Positions 60,153 through 64,000 of a DNA stretch of 64,000 nucleotides are shown here, piece by piece. The notes beneath the pieces were generated by a model. It was not told the DNA's origin. It ran no database searches and was given only the letters and a program-made list of their open reading frames with translations. Source of the DNA: CAIZGX01 sp044239865 (GTDB taxonomy: Bacteria; Bacteroidota; Bacteroidia; Flavobacteriales_D; Sanyastnellaceae); contig JBIIAO010000003.1 of assembly GCA_044239865.1 (NCBI GenBank), positions 385,819-449,818 on the forward strand, in the 5' to 3' direction. The first letter of the stretch is position 1, and each line of letters begins with the position of its first letter. A program made the position numbers and the translations under genes.

Positions 60153-60779
60153 GTTGGTATATTTATACAAAGGATCCATTTCACTATCGGGTCCTATAGT
60201 AACTAGAGGGTTAATAATTCCGTTGTTTAGTCCATATACCCAACCGTGAATAAGCGGCATTTCTCGCTTCTTCCAAGCACCTTGAACGATGTTGGTTTCA
60301 GCTAGGTGGTGCACTTGTTCAAGCACGTTCAATTCAACCAAGCGGTCGAATTGTTTTTCTTCACCTTCAATAGATTGTATTTCAGCGCGATTCGTTTTGT
60401 AAACATCTTTGATGTTACGAAGCCAATTGTTGATCAAGGGTAAATAGTTATTGCCCATAGCGGCTTTAACACCGCCACAACCGTAATGTCCGCAAACAAT
60501 GATATGTTTCACTTCTAAAACATCAACAGCATAAGTAAGCACACTCAATAAGTTAATGTCGGTATGCACAACCATGTTGGCAATGTTTCTATGCACGAAT
60601 ATTTCTCCGGGAGCGGTTCCTGTTACTTCATTGGCAGGCACGCGGCTGTCGGAACAGCCAATCCATAAATATTCAGGAGTTTGAAGAGCTGCGAGTTTTT
60701 TGAAATAATCTGGATTTTCCTCCAATTTGTCTTGAGCCCATGCTTTGTTCTCAAGTAAAAGCTTGTCAATGTTTGGCAT
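60147..60779 (-). CDS. can: Beta-class carbonic anhydrase
   Basis: 210 aa. Interconverts CO2 and bicarbonate; cytoplasmic. Zinc site: WIGCSDSRVPANEVTG (Cys and Asp-Arg dyad) and IIVCGHYGCGGVKAAM (His and Cys). Lies 12 bases after a SulP transporter, a pairing that suggests bicarbonate or anion uptake coupled to hydration. Confidence 0.96.
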   Translation of the reverse strand: MPNIDKLLLENKAWAQDKLEENPDYFKKLAALQTPEYLWIGCSDSRVPANEVTGTAPGEIFVHRNIANMVVHTDINLLSVLTYAVDVLEVKHIIVCGHYGCGGVKAAMGNNYLPLINNWLRNIKDVYKTNRAEIQSIEGEEKQFDRLVELNVLEQVHHLAETNIVQGAWKKREMPLIHGWVYGLNNGIINPLVTIGPDSEMDPLYKYTNL

Positions 60780-60791
60780 ATACTTTAAGGT

Positions 60792-62342
60792 TTAGAGTTT
60801 TATAGTTTTTAACACTTCAGGCAATTCTCCCCAATTGTTTTTACTGAGTTCTACGGTTATGTTTTTAGTCTTCGAACTTATGACAAAATCTTGAATTATT
60901 TCAATAATATCCGGATCCATAAACGCGCATTTGCGAGCGTCAATTAACAGGAAACTATTATCAGGAATGCGCATGAGTACCTTCTTTAATGCCGGTTTGT
61001 TCAAGAAAGAAGCTTCTTTATTGAAGCGGAGAAGGGTGTCGTTGTTATCGCCTTTTGTAATTCGAATAGCACTCTTAAAGTTTGATTTTACAACGAAAAA
61101 CAATCCAAATGCAAGTCCGATTAAGACACCTTTCAACATATCACTGAAATAGATAGCCAGGAACGTAGCAATAAAAGGAAGGAATTGAGAAATACCCTCA
61201 GACCATAGATCTCGAAAAATAGACGGTTTGGTTAATTTGAATCCAACAAATATCAGAATCGCAGCTAATGCCGAAAGAGGCACTAGGTTGAGGTATTGTC
61301 CTAAAAAAAGAATGGCACACAGCAACCAAAATCCATGAAGAATTGCTGACCATTTAGTTTTAGCCCCCGCTAGTCTATTCGAAGAACTGCGCACAACAAC
61401 AGACGTTACAGGAAGACCTCCAAATAGTCCGCTGAATACATTCCCAATACCTTGAGCAATAAGTTCTCGATTCGGAGGCGTAATCCGTTTCTCTTCGTCG
61501 AATTTGTCAGTGGCTTCAATATTTAATATGGTTTCTAAGCTAGCAACAACTGCAATAATGAAAGCCTGCATCCAAACTGCAGGGTTTAACAAACTTCCAA
61601 AACTGAATTTGCTCCAAAGGAATAAATCTGCAGCTGTGCTCAATGGTGGAAGCTGAATTAAGTGCTCATTTCCGAGTTGCTCTGTTATACCGAAAAAAGA
61701 CGAGGTGAGATTTAAGAATATACCCAATACGACAGCAATTAGGAATGGAGGGGCTATTTTTAAAACAATGGACTTCTTTATCCGGGGTATATCGAGAATA
61801 ATTAATAAAATTAAACAGCTAAGCCCTATTAGGACTGCTTCGCTATGAATGGTCGCATGAAAAAGTTCTGTGATGGTGTTGTTTCCATCGCGCTGAAAGA
61901 AATCTTCGTCTCCTTCAAAGTCTCCATCGAATCCGATTAAATGCGGTATTTGCTTGAAAATTAAAATGAAGCCGATGGCTGCCATCATTCCTTTGATGAC
62001 TGAGGTGGGAATGAATCCACCTAAAAAACCGGTTTTCAACACTCCCAAAACAATTTGTATAAGTCCCGCAAATAAAACGGCTGTAAAGAATAACGAAATG
62101 TCGTTGTTTTAACTCGAAATAGCAGTGGTAACAACGACTAATAAACCGGCGGCTGGTCCGCTAACACTTTGCTGTGAACCACTAATTGCGCCAACGAGGA
62201 GACCACCGCAGATTCCTGAGATAACTCCTGTAATCGCAGGAAGCCCTGAGGCAAAAGCGATTCCTAGGCACAATGGGAGTGCCACTAGAAAGACAACAAG
62301 CGAAGCAGAGAAATCGTTTTTGTGCGGAAGAGTGAATTTCAT
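60792..62342 (-). pseudogene. SulP family anion (bicarbonate/sulfate) transporter with one in-frame stop
   Basis: The full reading frame is about 517 codons. Codons 1-77 (MKFTLPHKNDFSASLVVFLV through SVSGPAAGLLVVVTTAISS) end at TAA (62111-62109). The frame then continues without shift through NNDISLFFTAVLFAGLIQIV, GVLKTGFLGGFIPTSVIKGM and the remaining helices, to a C-terminal STAS domain (NSFLLIDARKCAFMDPDIIE). Only this one codon breaks the gene. No ATG start is placed to rescue the second part before a Met within helix 4. Either a real nonsense mutation, a sequencing error or readthrough. It sits directly upstream of can. Confidence 0.8.
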
Positions 62343-62372
62343 GTTTTAGAAACTTAGGAAATATAAAATTGT

Positions 62373-63890
62373 TTAATCTTCGTTTATATCTGAGCTGTAT
62401 AAATTTCCGAGGTCTAAACGAAGTTTTCGAATATACTCTTCCTTCAACCAATCTAGATAACTTTCAGTGCTTTTTGAGATACAATAGCTGTATTGCTTCA
62501 TTCGACTTTTAATATCCTGGTCTAATATTTTTAGCAATTCGAAAGCGCGTTCAAGGGTAGGCGCATTTTCTTGAATAATGGTGGCATGCTGTTGCATGCT
62601 TTTGTCCAAAACACTTTTTCCTTTCCCTCCAAAACGTGTAATGCGCAAATACTCTTCCTTTATGTCGAAGTCGATTACAGGAGATAGCGCAAACATATCG
62701 CGAATTTCTGGCGACATTTCGTATTTCATTTCGCGCGACATTTGCTCGTCGCTGACAATGCTCTCCAGGTAATTGTGCGGATGCGCGAAGATGTCGAACC
62801 AATCAATGAACTGCTCCCAAAGCCCAAAGCGCTTTGCGTTATTTCCTAAATCAATGACAGTAAATTCTTTTTTCTCTTTGAAAATTCGAGAACCACGTCC
62901 AATCATTTGATGATAGAGGGTGAGGGATTTGGTTGCGCGATTGATAATGATTGTTTCTACCGAGGGTTCATCGAAACCAGTGGTTAAAATAGATACCGAT
63001 GACAATACAGCGTCGGGTTTGTTTTTAAACCATTCGAGAATTTCTCGCCGTTCTTGTTCGTTGTGCGTATTATCCAAATGACGAATTTCATAACCTTGTT
63101 CACGAAACAAATGAAACACTTGTTTCGAAGTGTTAATTCCATTATTGAAAATTAACGTCTTAGTTCCTTTTGCTTTTTGCTCATAAGCATACAAGAGTTT
63201 TTCTTGCATGTACATATTTCCGTATAGCTTCTCCGAACTGCTAACGGTATAGTCTCCAGTAATTCCAACTTTCAAGGAATGCAAACTAACGTCGTAGCTA
63301 TATGTGGTTGCCTTCGCGAGATAACCGCGACCGACAAGATTTCCAATGCTTTCACCAATAATTAAATCGTGGTAGTTGTCTTTTAACGGAAGCTTAATGT
63401 TGCTGCTTAAAGGCGTGGCAGTGACTCCTAGAATAACCTGCTCATCGAACCATCCGAATAATTTCCGAAATGAATTGTAGTGCGCTTCATCAATAATTAC
63501 CAATCCTAAATTGGCGAATTCCATTTTCTCGTCACGCAACCGATTGTGAAGTGTTTCTACCATAGCTACGAAGCATTCGTATTCCGATTCATCGGGAAGT
63601 TGCTTAACCTTGCTCACAATGATTTTATTCTTCACTGAAAAATTATTCAACACGTTACTCGTCTGACTGAGTAACTCAATGCGGTGCGTGAGAATGAGAA
63701 CTTTCTTTCCAGTTTCTTGAATATAGCGACGTGCTATTTCAGAAAAAATAACTGTTTTTCCTCCGCCTGTGGGAAGTTGAAAACACAAATTATAATTGGT
63801 GGGAAATTCATGAAGACGCGAAAAGATTCTCTCAAGAGCTTTTTCTTGATAATCATATAAAACTTTTCTTTCAGGAACAATATCGCTCAT
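62373..63890 (-). CDS. SF2 DEAD/DEAH-type helicase
   Basis: 505 aa. Q-motif-like start (YDYQEKALERIFSRLHEFP); Walker A LCFQLPTGGGKTVIFSE; DEAH box GLVIIDEAHYNSFRK; motif III GVTATPLSS; motif V/VI STGFDEPSV-like VSILTTGFDEPSVETII and YHQMIGRGSRIF. Related to the type I restriction/SSL2-like helicases, but stand-alone here with no restriction or methylase genes in view. Likely DNA repair or RNA remodelling. Confidence 0.88.
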   Translation of the reverse strand: MSDIVPERKVLYDYQEKALERIFSRLHEFPTNYNLCFQLPTGGGKTVIFSEIARRYIQETGKKVLILTHRIELLSQTSNVLNNFSVKNKIIVSKVKQLPDESEYECFVAMVETLHNRLRDEKMEFANLGLVIIDEAHYNSFRKLFGWFDEQVILGVTATPLSSNIKLPLKDNYHDLIIGESIGNLVGRGYLAKATTYSYDVSLHSLKVGITGDYTVSSSEKLYGNMYMQEKLLYAYEQKAKGTKTLIFNNGINTSKQVFHLFREQGYEIRHLDNTHNEQERREILEWFKNKPDAVLSSVSILTTGFDEPSVETIIINRATKSLTLYHQMIGRGSRIFKEKKEFTVIDLGNNAKRFGLWEQFIDWFDIFAHPHNYLESIVSDEQMSREMKYEMSPEIRDMFALSPVIDFDIKEEYLRITRFGGKGKSVLDKSMQQHATIIQENAPTLERAFELLKILDQDIKSRMKQYSYCISKSTESYLDWLKEEYIRKLRLDLGNLYSSDINED

Positions 63891-63958
63891 TCAAAAGGCG
63901 TTCAATTTTAGGAGAACGGGCAAAAATAGTTCTCTTTTTTAGTAAAATCATTATTGCT

Positions 63959-64000
63959 ATGAAGAATATCCCAATTTTTATTTTTGGTATGCTAGTATCG
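63959..64000 (+). CDS. Start of an exported protein (cut by window edge)
   Basis: Only 14 codons: ATG at 63959 then MKNIPIFIFGMLVS, which looks like a signal peptide beginning. Divergent from the SF2 helicase. Too short to name. Confidence 0.4.
   Translation, partial: MKNIPIFIFGMLVS

Noticed and set aside
62373..63890. Part of a type I restriction system
   Set aside because: Only the helicase is present; no HsdM or HsdS genes within view.

Overview
The window is about 64 kb of AT-rich, gene-dense bacterial chromosome. It comes from a member of the Bacteroidota, most likely the Flavobacteriales or a close relative. The evidence is type IX secretion (T9SS) sorting domains of both the short 'type A' and the CHU_C / gliding type, a DUF5103 T9SS plug protein, families that are largely Bacteroidota-specific (DUF5606, long-form NusB, DUF2797, DUF5117-type metalloprotease, Mrp without a CxxC), promoters of the Bacteroidota form TTG-N17-23-TAnnTTTG, and almost no Shine-Dalgarno sequences. 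I see no prophage, insertion sequence, CRISPR array or rRNA. There is one tRNA (Val, anticodon TAC).

Layout. 1-4.3 kb: acyl-CoA dehydrogenase (cut by the edge), apt, a ComEA-like helix-hairpin-helix protein and a large secreted lectin/CHU_C protein. 4.3-15.1 kb: tRNA-Val, DUF5606, asparaginase, TatD, a heptosyltransferase-thioesterase-HemJ operon, a hydroxyacid dehydrogenase with MgtE, a large zinc metalloprotease and an NlpC/P60 peptidase. 15.2-28.9 kb: housekeeping genes (pterin dehydratase, leucine dehydrogenase, nusB, miaA), exported TlpA-like and T9SS proteins, an RRM protein, a WD40 protein, a GH13 lipoprotein, the operon thioesterase-trmB-mrp-nifU, and an ABC-F ATPase. 29-35.3 kb: a scavenging operon on the minus strand (2H-phosphoesterase-like, MFS transporter, prolyl oligopeptidase, GH92 mannosidase). 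35.3-41.7 kb: two tandem micro-ORFs, a CsgG-like lipoprotein, coaE, rpe, a pRiA4b-ORF3-like protein, DUF1573, yajC and a DEAD-box helicase with a long structured leader. 41.9-47.4 kb: a minus-strand operon encoding an MksBEF/Wadjet-like SMC complex with extra genes. 47.4-64 kb: tadA, a glycosyltransferase, a PDZ protein, a SusA-like GH13 enzyme divergent from a four-module carbohydrate-binding T9SS protein, an SGNH hydrolase, an M28 peptidase, the T9SS plug, a degenerate ApbE-like lipoprotein, tsaD, carbonic anhydrase with a SulP transporter broken by one in-frame stop, an SF2 helicase and the start of one more gene.

The most unusual locus is the Mks-like operon. Read 5' to 3' on the minus strand it is SMC ATPase (887 aa), a 35-aa micro-ORF joined to both neighbours by TAATG and ATGA overlaps, a kleisin-like MksF (398 aa), MksE (181 aa), then two paralogous exported four-cysteine proteins, the first overlapping mksE by ATGA. 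No MksG/JetD nuclease is present, so this does not look like a standard Wadjet plasmid-defence cassette.

A second window-wide signal is promoter placement. At eleven genes an 8-base -7 element (TAnnTTnG or one step from it) lies exactly 4 bases before the start codon, and at a twelfth it lies 5 bases before. These genes are therefore predicted to make leaderless or nearly leaderless mRNAs. Many start codons were chosen here using promoter position, signal peptides and start/stop overlaps; alternatives are given in the entries.
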